Below are positions 1 to 13,000 of a stretch of DNA of 45,205 nucleotides, one piece after another. The DNA is from Elysia marginata. Lineage: Eukaryota; Mollusca; Gastropoda; Plakobranchidae. Each line of letters starts with the position of its first letter. The stretch's first letter is position 1. The position numbers and the translations under genes are program-made. The DNA lies in assembly GCA_019649035.1 (NCBI GenBank), contig BMAT01010411.1, positions 275,665-320,869 on the forward strand, written 5' to 3'. The notes beneath the pieces were generated by a model. It ran no database searches. It saw only the letters and a program-made list of their open reading frames with translations, and was not told the origin of the DNA.

Positions 1-2790
1 TAAAATAACATCAATAGAGAACAATTACGACAATGTTGCAATAATCTCAAGAAACAGCATAACGCCTGCACATATTTACACAAAAATTATTGTCTTTTTT
101 GTTTAAAGGAATATGATTCGCAGATTCTAGGTCCGCCTTCCGATTATTTTAAAAATCGTGGTTTGCGAAAAGTGATCGACATTTTTTGGTCAATTGAATC
201 CCTTAAAAATCCCACCATCACCACCACTGTCTCACCACCGTATGCTTGCAGTTTCTGTCATGTACTTATTGACATAAACATATATTCAGCTGAGTATTGA
301 CCTATTCGAATAGTGTAATACATGTACATGTAATGCTAATGCTAATGTAAATAGGTTAATCGGTTATGTAGGTCTATTTTTTGGTTCGTTTTTTTTTCTT
401 CTTTTGAGTCAGGTCTGTTTGATTAAAGTTATAAAAAATTTTATTTATGAATATCTGGATATGTATAGTATATATAATGTGATAAAAGTTATTATGTATG
501 AATCTACATTATTATGCACTATTATGTGAACAAAAGCAACACGAAAATAAGCTAAAGGCTTATATTCGCACATGAATAAATTCAAATGCATTGCATATTC
601 AAGCGAAGTTTTATGGATTTCTTTAGTTAAATGTATCCTTTTTGAATAATTGAAAACCCCCGTTCGCAGTTACGCCAACTTACAAAAATGTAACAAGATC
701 TAATATATTTTTCTAATATACAGGCAACATGTTATTCTCTTACCTTTCCTCTTTAAGGTTTTTGTCTAAACATCGACATTTCAGTTTAAAAAAGCAAATC
801 TAGTACGTATGTTTTATATATTGCTTTGTTGCATGAGGCCAGAGAAATGCTAGAATATGGATGAAACTTGTTGTATAAATTTATTTTAGCATAAATAATC
901 CACTTATAAAGTAAAATTTTCATATTCCATTATTGAAAAGGGGGTTAGTTTGTCCTCTGGGGTGGACGCCATGCACTCAAGTTGATAATTTGTGAAACAT
1001 TGCGTTCATCTGAGTCGACGCCATGAAGTTGAAGATTGATTGTCATTTAAGTAGTCTAGCTTTCAGAATGATATGCAGATGGTTGATATTAAAGTGGAAG
1101 ACTAGGGGCTCCTATTGCTTGCCGGGAGGCACAAGATTTAACTTTATGAAACAAAAATAGTTATTTTCTTAAAGGGTAATTTATGGTACTCCTAAAAAAT
1201 GTTCCAACTGAAGCAGACACAGTACAACAAAGGGTTAACGAAGGTAAATTGAATTTTCAAATGTACCAAGATCTATCAGTCAGTGCAATGTCAGTAACGC
1301 ACAGTCATTTGGATACAGCAAGGGAAAAATCTACATGATCGATATCGAAACAACAAAAAATATGCATTTGCTAAAATACAAGTTTTTATTATAATTAGCA
1401 GGCTACAAACGTAAAGAGATGTTGTAGTCATGTAAAGTACAGAAGTAAAAAAAAATGTATACTTATGTTGACCTTTTGAGTCAAAGACACGTTTTATTAG
1501 ATGCGAATTCCAAATTCATAAAACTTTAGACGGTTTGTAAAAGGTATAATAGTTTTGTAATGTTGAGACGAAGATAAGAATTCTTAAAGTCTGAGTTAAA
1601 TAATCTTTTGAGCTGATACTCTATTCAGTTTTACATGCACAACTTGACTTCAACAATTTCTTTAAACTTTTTTTTTAAGTTTTAAATTGAAATGGACCTC
1701 GTTGCTCTTGGTTTACGATAGCCCTATGAACATAACCGAACATTACCCTTCTTATATTTCCATAACTGAAGTAAAGTCATAATTGCTGTAAGGCTTTTCA
1801 CACTAGGTTTGTTGGTTTGCTACACCTTAACAACCCATGACTATTAGACAGGCGGTAACCTTGACATTTAAAAAAAACTTGACTCCTAGAGCCTAAACGC
1901 TAAGGATAAAACAGAAAAAAGAAAAGACACGCAGCGCCTGACACTGTGTGTAAAATCAAGTCTAGGCCTGACTCTAATACAAACTCTAGATCAAAATATC
2001 TTATAGCCTATAGTTGGCTCTAATCTAAATTGTAGGCTATAACTATATTTCTAGGTGTCAGTCAAATTCTTAGACTCTGGATTTTTCAAATCTAGATCTT
2101 TTTTTTTTTTAAAGCGGGGAAATTATTGTGTGTTCTTCCGCCTACCATCATGAAAAAAGGCGGAAAAGTGTAAAGTTTGACAAATCCCTTTACCTCAATA
2201 TCCCTAAAAATATTGAACGTATGCAGTAAGCAGTTATGTAGATTAATAAGGCCTTCAACCAAACTGATCGAGTAAATGCTAACATGGTATGATTCGAGCT
2301 TTATAACTGTTAGTAACCTCGGCACCAACCGCCTTCCTCCAGAAAGTCAAAGAAACAGATTGTAACATATCACCACTACGCATCGATTTCAAAAAATGAC
2401 AAATGTGTGTTTGTTAGCCCCTCTACGTGACTTTCTTACTTAAACGGGAAGACCTGAAGACAAAAGCATTAATTATTGCACCCGTTATTGATTCTATTGA
2501 TTCCGCAGTGGCTTTTCCTCTCGACTATTTATTTACAACAAAGGCCGCTCAGAAAGATTTTTGAAAACTGCTTTCAGTATATTTTAACCTCTACGTAAAA
2601 AAAATTATTTATTCTTTTTAATTTTGTAAGCTTTTTTCGTGCTTAAGTAAAACTGTTTTAAACTTCACAATATTTCTTTGTCAGCATCCTTCTACAACAC
2701 ATGTATTTGAGAAACAACAACAACAACAAATGAATCAAAGAGCAAGCTGGCCATAAATTTAGTTAGTGTTCACTAAGAATAAACAAATCT
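1..2790. other. No gene recognised
   Basis: AT-rich DNA with homopolymer runs and scattered stops in all frames. Only one short open frame (2092-2328, minus), with no recognisable domain. It is downstream of the transporter gene and apparently intergenic. Confidence 0.6.
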
Positions 2791-3177
2791 TTTGACTTAT
2801 TATCAAACAAAATATTTTTCCATCGCGGAGGTTTAACTAAAAATTTTCCTTTCAAACAGGAACTTTGGAATTGTGATAAACTTTGCACAGATGGACGTCA
2901 GCTACAGAAATCACTATAAAACCGAACGAGTGTGCTGCCACAGCTATGTCCCCTGCGTGACCCATTGGGAATCACTAAGGAAAAAAAAAGTACTTTGACT
3001 TATTATCAAGCAATTTAAGATATTTCCATCGTGGAGATTTATCTACTAATTTTTCTTTCAAACAGGAACTTTGGAATTGTGATAAACTTTGCATAGATGG
3101 ACGTCAGCTGCAGAAAGCACTATAAAACCAAACGAGTGTGCTGCCACAGCTATGTCCCCTGCGTGACCCGTTGGGAT
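2791..3177. repeat. Tandem duplication (about 203-206 bp period) with a conserved TATA block
   Basis: Copies start at 2791 and 2994 with TTTGACTTATTATCAA. From about 2845 and 3051 on, the copies differ at about 7 of 130 bases, including indel-free stretches with GACGTCAGCT (2894, 3100), TATAAAA (2915-2921, 3121-3127) and GTGTGCTGCCACAGCTATGT. The first 60 bp of each copy is much more diverged. No gene is recognised beside it. Confidence 0.85.
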
Positions 3178-4329
3178 TCTGGGGCAGCTCCCAACCTTGC
3201 ATTATAAGCACTCTCATATTTAGTTTTACAAACGTGCGTTGCGTTAATAAAAAAAAGAAGAAATTCAAGCTTTCAATTAAAACAGTGTTAAAAGTACTAC
3301 CCTTTTAACAAAATGTGATGAATGGCAAAGGAACAATAATTGATCTATAGGCTATCGTGTCATCATGAAAAAAATCAAACTACCCAACTACTTAATTGTC
3401 ATGGAATGCACTTACTATTCATTAGCGTGCATGAATAAAGAGCTTTGATTGGCTTTGCATAATTATCATTGCTGAAATGCATATTAGTAATAAAAAAAAG
3501 TAATAATGGCAAACGGCTGTATAATGTCTGGCAAATTTGAAGGTCTGGATTCTAGGGCAAGATTTATTTTGTCAAAAACGATGTTTCTCTCTCTAGACAC
3601 TCAATTTCTCGAAACGTATGGAACATTTATTAAAATGTGTCAAAAATGTTTTAAAATGTGTGTTCTTACCTACTTCAGAAAACTATACTGTGTTTGTATG
3701 AAAGAGATGTCTGTGCTATTTTTTCCTTGTTTAACGTTTGACTGAGTTTACCAAAAAGAAACTTTGGGCAGCTGTTTTATTTTATATTCCTGATTCTGTA
3801 CTGTTGAAAATGGTCCACGGACACTTTTATCAAACACAAAAAAATGTTACAAAAATTTTAAAAATTCATAAAAATTTTAATTTTGATCCGATTTAAAAAA
3901 GCAAAACTCATTATTCAGATAGAGGAAAAAAATTAAAATTAAGATGAATCATGTACACACATTAATTTTTTTTAAAATTTAACTTTCCACACCTAGTGTG
4001 AGTAGAAAACCGCATTGGTGTTTTTCCAAGGAAAACCCTTAAACTTTGGCCTTGCAGTTACTAAATTGCAAGGCTAAAATTACACCTCCTCTCATGATAA
4101 TCGTTCAGACAACAGCCCCTCTGGGCCTGTACACTCATCACAATTTCATTGTCATGAGTAGATCACTCTCGGAGTTGACTTTGGAATCTTTTTTAGCTGG
4201 AATTTTTGTTTCTCTTTATAGATATCCTCACTTGTCTGAACCTTTCTGTTTTGTTTTGTTTTTTGGGGTTTTTTTTATTCACATTATTTAACTGCTTCTA
4301 AGTTTAACAGTAAGAAATTATAATGTAAA

Positions 4330-4560
4330 ATCCTTAGGCAACATAGCTCAGTGGTTCAAAGATAGCATAGCATTTTGCTCAAATGATTTTGAGACCCCTT
4401 TTGAAGTTTACCAAAGTACTTTCTCACTTGCAAAGAAGAAAATAGAATTCAATAGTCTAAACAATCAGGTCTTTAACATCATGTGGCAAAGACTTTTTAA
4501 TTAATTAGCTTAGGGCACTTGGCTTTGAGACATGAGATTAAGGTTTGAAACATGTCTAGC
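4330..4560 (+). repeat. Possible tRNA-derived SINE relics
   Basis: AACATAGCTCAGTGGTTCAA (4340-4359) looks like a degraded A-box region. A second tRNA-like stretch is near 4505-4560. Too diverged for a firm call. Confidence 0.2.
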
Positions 4561-6052
4561 AACCATGGTGAAAGAGTCAATGTCACATATTTTGTATTCT
4601 ATGGTGTAACTTGATTGAGAAATGCTATTTTCTGAGCCTTGAAATGTAGGAAATATCAAGAAATTATCAGATCTTTATGGAAATGCTTTAAACCTTTTGT
4701 TAATAAAAATTTGGAGAAAAAGAAGAAAAAGTAGAATTTTATAAGGCATTCTCTCAAAAAGGTTTTCCGATCCAGACTCCTACACCTTGGTCGCAAGACA
4801 TATATTCACTTCCCTGAAGGCCCCCCCCCCCTCCCCCCCAACCTGGCACTATTAGAATAATGTATTGCTAACTTTCTCAAGACCCGGTTAGACCTTAAAG
4901 TGAAAGCATTGCATTATTCTTAAGTTATATAAATCAAGAAAAAATAAAAGGAGCTCCATACAGCCCACCAAACTAAGCATGCCTTATCAATCAACTCATT
5001 GAAGATGTGCCGTCACTGGCGTCAGGCACCTTTGCAAACTTAGGAGACACACTGGACGCAGGGTTAAAAGATTTTTCTTGCTGTACATACCGTACATATT
5101 GGGCAACAAAAAAAATCCTAAAATTCTTCAATGTTTGTGTTTGTTGTAAGTTTTAAGCTCATTTAACCGGTGGACACTGTTTCCTCTACAACTTCATTGA
5201 TTTTGACGAATCGACATGTACTAGCTTTCTATTGGTGGGTGGCATTTGATTTTTAAAATACTTAGCACAAAGTGAAACTCATCATGTAAGATTCAACTTT
5301 GAACAATTGCGGCATGACAGTACTCACCTCTAACGAGTTTCCATGTATGGTCTCGACCTTATTGTCTATCTTCAAAGCTCAATTGGAGCAAAAAAAACAA
5401 CACTTTAAACACACAAAAAGAGAATTTGCAAGAAAATTGCAACTGAAGATGTTGGTTAGGGACATTCTACATTTATTTCTAAGCATGTCATCATTTGGTT
5501 ACAGGAATGTTTGGGGAGGTAATTAAAAAAACAGTACAAAAGTAAAAAAAAAAATTAGAATTAGATACCAGTACGTAGAACTAGAAGGGTAAAAGTTCTA
5601 CATGCACACCAGCATTATGTACTAAAATATCCATGTGTCCTAGAGTCAAATAAAAGAAGTGTCTGAAATACTTTTTTTGTGGTGGAAATGGTTAGATCAC
5701 TTGATCTAATTTCTGGCTATATGTCTGGAAAAAGATGCATGTTCAATTCTTAGCCTGTCCTGTTCATATTGTGTATTGTTCTGTTCTACATCTCATTCAG
5801 GTCTGTATCTTTCTGTCTGAGGTTTTGTCTGTTCCTATATCTTAATTTTTTTGTTGTTTTTCTGAAATTCTAACTTAAATGAGACTATTCAGATACTGGT
5901 ACTCTTGTTGTCAATCAAAATACGGTATTTATTTTTTTCTATATTCCAGTTTAACATCTATAGAATATGGAACACAAACTAAAGTGAACTTGCCTGTGGA
6001 AATAGGGTCGAAGTTGCAATTCTCACAAGTAAAATGTATCCAAAAAAAAAAA

Positions 6053-6220
6053 AAAATTTGGGAGGGTATTTTTTCAAATATCACTGTTCTAAAATCTTCA
6101 TATCACACTATAAAGGATTTAGTATTTTCTTTTCTTCTCTTTTTTTCTATTTGTATGTTGCATTTTAAATCTTAATTTTTTAATCCTCTTGTACAGGAGA
6201 AAATACCCTCCCAAAATTTT
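6053..6220. repeat. Fold-back repeat with about 22-bp arms
   Basis: The left arm TTTGGGAGGGTATTTT (within 6053-6075) is the inverse of AAAATACCCTCCCAAA (within 6198-6220), about 122 bp apart. It could be a small inverted-repeat element. The spacer is AT-rich. Confidence 0.7.
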
Positions 6221-6339
6221 TGATAATACAATATATCATTGACATGATTCCGATGACAAATTATAATGTGTCTTGCGTCTACAGTGAATGAGCTGGGTGT
6301 CGCAGTTTTAAAGTTCAAAGCTAGTTTAATTTTTAATAA

Positions 6340-6530
6340 CATATTTTTCTAAGCTTGAAAACGTCAAACTTTTAAGAAAATTATCGCTATTTTGTGAAAA
6401 GATATTAAAACTTGTATTGATTAAACATAGAAAAAAAGAAGACAAAACAGACTCTCACATTGTGTTTTCTCAACAACAAAAAAAAGGAATATCCGACTTC
6501 CGACTCATTCATCCTGGACGTGAGACACAA
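6340..6530 (+). repeat. Dispersed AT-rich repeat, copy 1
   Basis: TTTTTCTAAGCTT, then an AAAATTATC(G/A) and TTTGTG order, then GACTTCCGACTCATTCATCC. This resembles 26370-26540 in order and spacing. Identity is low, and the family is not recognised. Confidence 0.35.
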
Positions 6531-9288
6531 AAAAAAAAGGTTCCTGTTTTTTCAGACTCAAAAAGAAGAGACATTAAATTACAAAAAGGATGAACATAAA
6601 GGCAAATTATTTGTCAGTTACATGTAATTGTCATAATATGTTAGGAAATTTTTTTTTTCATTACATGTAAATTAAGGAGACACATTTTGGAAATTTCTGA
6701 ATAACAATCTTGGCACTACTTCTTATTCCTAAATATAATGCTCTTATCATAAACCTTTGGAGGACCATTATTTGTAGTGCGAGCATTAAAATAAATTTTT
6801 GCGCAGTTCCTTAGATCACTGTACATTTTTCTGCAATCTAAAATAAGAGTGTTCTTCAGACCTTATGACTTTGGTCATTTTCATTAAATACGAAAATCAA
6901 AAGTAATTCACAAAATGGATCTAAAGCAACATTCATTGTCCTAACTTACATTCAGATATACTTTACAAATTTATTTTCTCTGATTAAACAGAATGTGATT
7001 GATAAGGGTGCTTCAAGTATCCTCTTATATTCATCTCAAGAAAGAATAAGTGTGCCTGAGGCATACCAACTTTATGAGTTATATACACATAGGCCCTATT
7101 TCATAAAAAGTCATATAATCAATATTTTTCACTAAGCTTAAAGGTAACAATACAAAGTACAAAATGTTTATTATTAATTTAACCTTATTTGCATGCCGTG
7201 GATAAAAATATCACCAAGTGGTCGGTTTTCTTTAACTAAAAATACTTGTAAATGGAATATCTCTGAGAGCTTGTCAATGTTCCTCAAAATTCATTTTGAC
7301 AGAAAAGCATTTTTCCCTTTTTGAAAAAAAAATCATACTGACCTGGGGTCATTTCTAAAACCCCCCATTATAATGAAAAAAAAATGCAGGTAAATTGATA
7401 AGTTACTTAAAATTGAAAGAAAGAAAATAAATGAAATTTTGTAAATACTGATAAAACTCGTTTCTACTTGAATTAAAAACAATACTTGAATGACAAAATT
7501 CTTACTGGTGTTGATCTTCGTCCTAAGAATAGCAGTTTATTACCCATTTAAAGAGTGGGGTGATTCATTGTTACTTGAACCTGCAATATACGAATAAGAT
7601 AATAAAACACAACGTACTGCTTGGTCTAAATACTAGGCCACCACAATGTAGCCGTGACGCACCATTGTGAGTAGATTTCACAATATATTTTATATTTTTA
7701 AATAAGATTTGGGAGGGCCAGCCCTCTCAAGATGAGATAAACCCTGTTCTAAATTTTACAATAAACTTAAACAAGATAGATCAAGTGAGCACTTATGCTC
7801 ACATTTGTTTACTGTTGGCTGCTGGACTTGTTCACTACGCAGGCTTAGGATACATAGCATTATAAAGCTGTGTTGTAAGCCTAAGGTTGAAGTTGAAATA
7901 CTAATAGACATACTGGCAAGCCGATATATGCTTCACTCAAAGCATACACAAATTATAAACCTCAGTACATCTTACATGCAAAGTATAACATCTCTTCCTT
8001 TCACTTTTTTCTCATGTTCACGTTAGCCACCAACATTGTAGCAAAAAAAATTGAATACACAGAGCCTTAGTTCTGTGACTAACATTGAACAGTTAGCACT
8101 GTCAAAAATGTTATCCATTTGCACCAACTCTTACTTTGTACTTAGGAGATTTTTCTGTGCTAATCTCTGTCTCCCTCTATCTCACTCTCTCACTTTTTCT
8201 CTTTATGTTTCTCTCCCTATCAAGTTCACATACATACAGCCGAGTCCAAATAATTCAAACCTAGATGATTCAAAAACTTCTTTAAGGGCAAGGGCGGCAC
8301 CTGATATACTTGATTTTGGCTCAAAATATCGATTCTGACATTTTAACCAATTCTTCTAGATCATCCTTTTGTAAATCTAAAACTGACACCTAAAAAGTCT
8401 TATTCAACTGTATTCTTTCCGAAAATGAGATTTTTGTGAAACACCTCTTTATTGGGAGGTCAGTTTTGCTCTAAAATTGGTAGAAATCTAGCCTAAACTA
8501 ATGCATGAATACAACTGCAGTTTCCTCGCCACCTATGCTTATTTGGTATCGAATTTTACGTTATGACCTCGCCCACACGACAAAACCGCCCACTTTACAC
8601 TGCTATAGCTTGTCAAGGGTATACAAGCCTGCAAAATAGAGGCCCACACGTGTATGTTACCACAGCAGGCTGACTCTGACCTAGTTTGGTGTCCTCGTAG
8701 TACTACGTAGTACAAGGCCTCGCCTGCAAGCGAAGTTTCATTGGCTGCAGAGCGACGGCAGGCAGGCGTGTTTGCCTCGATGCCGTCCTCACCTCCCGAA
8801 CTAGCCTGCTGATTCGCTGGCGAAGCGCGTGATGTCATATAATTTTGCATAATACCTTGACCTAGGCCCAGTTTCTATCGGTATCAGTATTGTACTCCGA
8901 TCACTCGCTGCGTTTGTTTTGGTTCTAAGTTCACTGCGTTTGTTTTTATTCAGGCTTTTATTTAGTTGCGCTTTTACAAGTATAATTTCTTCTTTATAAA
9001 TATATTCATCTATATAATTCCATGCATTATCGTTACAATGCCAAAGAAAAGTGCTCGCTCTCAACGAAGAAAAACAAATATTCCTCTATCATCTGTATAT
9101 AAAATATGTATGAAAACTTCAAAGCCGTTTTTCTCAAAACTTGATTTTTTCGTACATAAAACCTATCTAGTTTTTTATTTCTCAACGGATTTACTCAAAA
9201 CTTTGCATGAATCATCATTGGATATATACGCAGGGCTGTATGCATCGGATTTTGGATATCTTACATAGTTTTGGAAAAATCGTCGATT

Positions 9289-9294
9289 TTTATT
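9289..9294 (-). promoter_or_regulatory. Candidate poly(A) signal AATAAA
   Basis: It is written TTTATT on the plus strand and is the nearest canonical hexamer to the stop codon, about 515 nt downstream. It lies within the TTAA element. Its use is inferred only. Confidence 0.35.
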
Positions 9295-9499
9295 CAAATT
9301 TACAGGAAATTTGAGAAAGCGCAGAACCGAAAATTGAAAAAATTGTAAAAAATCAAGTATCAAAAATATATCAAAACCCATGCGTACAGCTCTTTGTATT
9401 GGCCTAAACTTCCTTTATGCCAATTTTCATTGAAATCCAAACAAAATTGAGGGAGGAGATACATTTTGAAATCCACTGTTATTTGATATCATAAAATCC

Positions 9500-9524
9500 A
9501 AGATGGCGGCGTTACCATGACAAC
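9500..9524 (+). promoter_or_regulatory. YY1-like motif abutting an RFX X-box-like motif
   Basis: AAGATGGCGGC (9500-9510) matches the YY1 core context. It is followed directly by GTTACCATGACAAC (9511-9524), which fits the X-box pattern GTNNCCATNNNAAC. Both lie inside the TTAA element and inside the predicted 3' UTR. Whether either is bound is unknown. Confidence 0.35.
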
Positions 9525-9809
9525 ATTATGAGTTTTTTATCTCAGTACCATTATTCCCTCTAATTTGACCACGGCAAACCCAAAAATTAACATAAAAGCT
9601 TTCTAACTTAAGAAATATGTAAAAATGGTCTCAGGTGCCGCCCCTCCCCTTAAATACTTGTCAGATAATTACATAAACATTTTTATCTCTCATATTAATT
9701 TGAATTGTGGATTCTTCAAAGTTAAATACATGTATTATTCCTGCACGGTTTTAACCGGACAGGACTTCACTTCTTTCAGCTCTCTATTATTTTTCTTAAA
9801 CAAATGTTT

Positions 9810-10016
9810 TTAGTCTGCTTTTTGAAACTGCTGTCCCTGTACTAGAGTGAAGTAGACGCCTCGTTTAGCTAACAACTCTTGGTGTGATCCAGACTCCATC
9901 ACTTTTCCATCCTCCATGGCATAGATGACATCAGCATTCTGGATAGTGGACAGGCGGTGGGCTATGAGCACACAAGTACGACCCTCCCTTGCCTTGTCTA
10001 GGGCTGCTTGCACAAC
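9810..10016 (-). CDS. ABCB1: ABCB1-like exon e25: NBD2 H-loop, C-terminus and stop
   Basis: 207 bp of coding sequence, residues 1176-1243 plus TAA at 9810-9812. It contains [16 protein letters not shown] (switch His1195) and ends [11 protein letters not shown], a normal length for the family. Acceptor TACCAG. The 3' UTR continues to lower coordinates. Confidence 0.97.
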   Translation of the reverse strand, partial: VVQAALDKAREGRTCVLIAHRLSTIQNADVIYAMEDGKVMESGSHQELLAKRGVYFTLVQGQQFQKAD

Positions 10017-13000
10017 CTGGTAAAGGTTTGATAAAGAGTACACAAGGTTTAAGTGAAAATAAAAGTGATTAAAAAAAAAAGGATTTTTGTTCTGATTATC
10101 ATAAGTAAATGATGATGATGATGACGATGATAAGTATAGTGATCAATGCAAATCAATCTTATTGATAATACAGTTAACGTTTAAGCAAAAAGAATCGGTG
10201 AAACTGTCCATGAACTTTACTGGAATCCTAAAAGCTTAGCTATATCATACCTTCTCACTGTGAGTATCCAAAGCAGAGGTAGCCTCATCTAGAAGCAAAA
10301 TCTTTGGGTTTCTGATTAGAGCTCGTGCAATGGCAACTCTCTGTTTCTGACCTCCTGAAAGTTGAGTGCCTTTCTCCCCAACCATTGTGTCATAGCCCTG
10401 AAGGAGAAAAGAAAAGCAACAAAAAAAATATACAATATGTGTTCATGACTTGACTATGTTTGCAGTAGGCCTATCTAACCCTACAAGATATAGATAGATA
10501 TATTCAGAGCAAAATAAAACTTTATAAAAATTCCTTTGAAAAGATTATGCATATTTCTTGTGTTCAAATATTTTTTTATACAATGCAATGAAACAGGAAG
10601 TAATGAACTATAAGTTAACATAATTATCATTACTTTTTAATTCCAACTAAATCTGAAGCAAAATTTTCGAGCTGTACTATACATTTTAATAATCACGAAC
10701 ATAAACTGTGGAAGGTATATTCAAGCATAGCTCACATTATTCTCTTAACAGATATTAAACATTTCGAATAACTAGTAATTGTAGATTGAGCCAAGTATGG
10801 ATTGACATTGATCAAAACTAAGTTTTATTACCGGTACCATATTTAATTTTTTCTAATTAAATGGAAAGGACGTCATTAACCTTTCAGTTTAAGTAAAAAA
10901 TAATTATGTACAATAACGAAATCTAGATCTTATTACTTTACAGTAAATATAATAATCTAGTGCGGCTACGAATTTTGGTACCCCCTGCATAGCAAATGCC
11001 AAATTTGTATTTGCAGCAAATTTTCCGCAAACTTTACAATATTTAGTGGCAGTTGCACAATTGATTGTAGTTAGGACTATAAACGGTGGAATATATTTAC
11101 CTAGCCAATGCAACATGCATTAAAAACTTCAGCGTTATAACCATGAACATGTTTTTTAACTGGACTTAAATGTCAATTCACCAGTCTTAGTTTAAATAAA
11201 GGTGTTTTTAACATTTGAAATTTGTGCAAATTTTTGCAGATTTTCACATTTTGGCTGATGCACATTTGATTATTTTTGCTGCAAAATTTGGAGTTTTTGG
11301 TTCAAAATTCTGCTGTGACAGATAAAGCTGCTCTGACAATTACCATGCATACTTGGACTGGAATCAGAGCTATAACTAGAACCTACAAAATTCAAAACAT
11401 ATCCAAGCTGTAGTAGTAGGACAATGATAAATTAAAATGTTGGTGCATACTTTTTTCAAAAGATGAATTTACTTTAAAAAAAGGATTTGGCATTGGCCAA
11501 GATGAAATCAGGCACTTTGTTTTTACCCCATTGTGACATCAGAAAATAAGTTATCAAATGTGTTTATCTGTTCAGAAAGACCATAATGCACTGTATCCTT
11601 CACAATGCTGACATCACCCACACAATGTAGGAGATGGAGCACAGCTAAACTAAATAAAAACATGTAAGTTGATGTGTGTGTGTGTGTGTGCCCAGTCAAA
11701 ACGTTTTTTATTTGTATTTAAAAAAAAACTTATTCGCTTTATTAATCCCTTTAGAAAAATTTGTTTTCGTTACTCAGCATAACTGTGTTGCTAGAGAGCA
11801 GCGCTACTATTGCCCCAGCAGACTAGTAAATTAATTTGAAGGCCAGGGTGTTGCAGGCGCATATCACAGTAGCTGGGTACCGGTACCCATTTTACAGGTG
11901 GGTGGACTGGGGAAAGTTAGGGTAAATTGCTTTCCTAAGGCAATTGCAACATGGCATGGTCTGGAATCGAACCCGTTACCTCCAGATCTCAAGTCCAACA
12001 CACTTACCACTCTGCCATGTTGTCCCTTGAAGAGCTTATCAAACAGTCTTGAAATGTCTTAAATAGGATGCTTGTCAGAAGTAAAGGAGTTTTTTTTTTT
12101 CTTTAAACAAACAAGATGTATTTCAATAACTTTTATTGGATCAACTTAGTTTTGACCTGCTTTTAATAAAAAAATAAATACCACATTACTTCTAAACCTG
12201 TGTGTGAAGACACATAGTGACATACTGAAGATACCCAGATCCAATCATCTCAGGTCAATAGATAACAAAGAAAACCAGTCCAAAATAATAAAAAAATAGA
12301 TGGACATCAGTTTTCACATTTCAAGGAGTTGTTGTTTAAAAATGCATGATTTAGTTAAAAAATTTAATTAAACTATCCAATTTCTTGAAAAGATAGGAAC
12401 GTTTCCCACATTTAAAATATTGAAATTAGCAGGATAAATCACATTGTTGAGGGCTCTTTCTGAATCAATAATTCAAGCATCTGAGTTGTTTGAAGTGGTT
12501 GCAAAACTTGTTTTTATTATACATGCTCTGCGACTAGCCATATTTACACTTGATCATCCTCATATTCTTTATTTTACCACCTTCTGAGCTTCAGACACTG
12601 AAATTAAAGCAGGTTTCAATGACAGTGCCTCTTTAAATTATACACTCTTACAAAAATGTTATTTTGCAAATAAACTAACAAAAAATGTCAAGAATTCGAC
12701 GGGTAGCAGCCAACTCTGCACTCTACCTGGCTAATATGTTCTACTGTGTACGTTTAGTTTTAGTTGAACTTTCTTACTAACAAAACATAGTTAAAATCCT
12801 ACTCCAACTTCATTGATTGGTGATGGAATTAAATATGTAAATACCCTCTATCACTATGTCTATATAGATCTAGATTTGGGGGCAGCGTGGCGGAGTGGTC
12901 AGCGCATCCGACTCGACATCAGGAGGTCGTGGGTTCAATTCCTGACCGTGCCATGTTGCAATTGCCTTGGGAAAGCAATTCACCCTAACTTTCCCCAGTC

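Larger units (their letters stand above)
3178..8281. other. Intergenic stretch with repeats only
   Basis: No open frame here has a recognisable domain; the longest is 98 codons at 5879-6175 and runs through homopolymers. A C-rich run lies at about 4821-4840. A possible tRNA-like relic with GTTCAATTCTTAGCC lies near 5690-5760. The other contents are the repeats listed separately. Confidence 0.55.
8282..9653. mobile_element. TTAA-flanked inverted-repeat DNA transposon (piggyBac- or Kolobok-like)
   Basis: Left end TTAA then GGGCAAGGGCGGCACCTGA (8286-8304). The right end, read inwards, is GGGGAGGGGCGGCACCTGA (9631-9649) followed by TTAA (9650-9653): 17 of 19 bases match, with TTAA on both sides. 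The 1364-bp body has no convincing transposase. It holds a GC-rich stretch at about 8539-8860 and only small open frames, including a 100-codon one at 8966-9268 with a basic stretch. TTAA duplication is typical of the piggyBac and Kolobok superfamilies. A non-autonomous copy is most likely. Confidence 0.7.
9289..9809 (-). other. Probable 3' UTR of the ABCB1-like gene, entering a TTAA-flanked element
   Basis: Below the stop codon the first canonical AATAAA on the minus strand that I find is at 9289-9294. Further ones lie at 9174-9179, 8957-8962 and 8945-8950. All are inside the inverted-repeat element that ends at 9649. Only AATAAT-like variants occur between 9654 and 9809. The UTR end is therefore inferred and needs RNA support. 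Confidence 0.4.

Noticed and set aside
1-2790. Exons of a neighbouring gene
   Set aside because: No conserved protein segment with splice sites could be found in any frame.
8966-9268. Small protein gene of 100 codons
   Set aside because: It lies inside the TTAA element, has low-complexity Phe/Ile/Tyr-rich sequence and no recognised domain.
12880-12955. tRNA gene
   Set aside because: A and B boxes are clear, but the stems do not form a proper tRNA and the sequence continues into a SINE body with other copies nearby.
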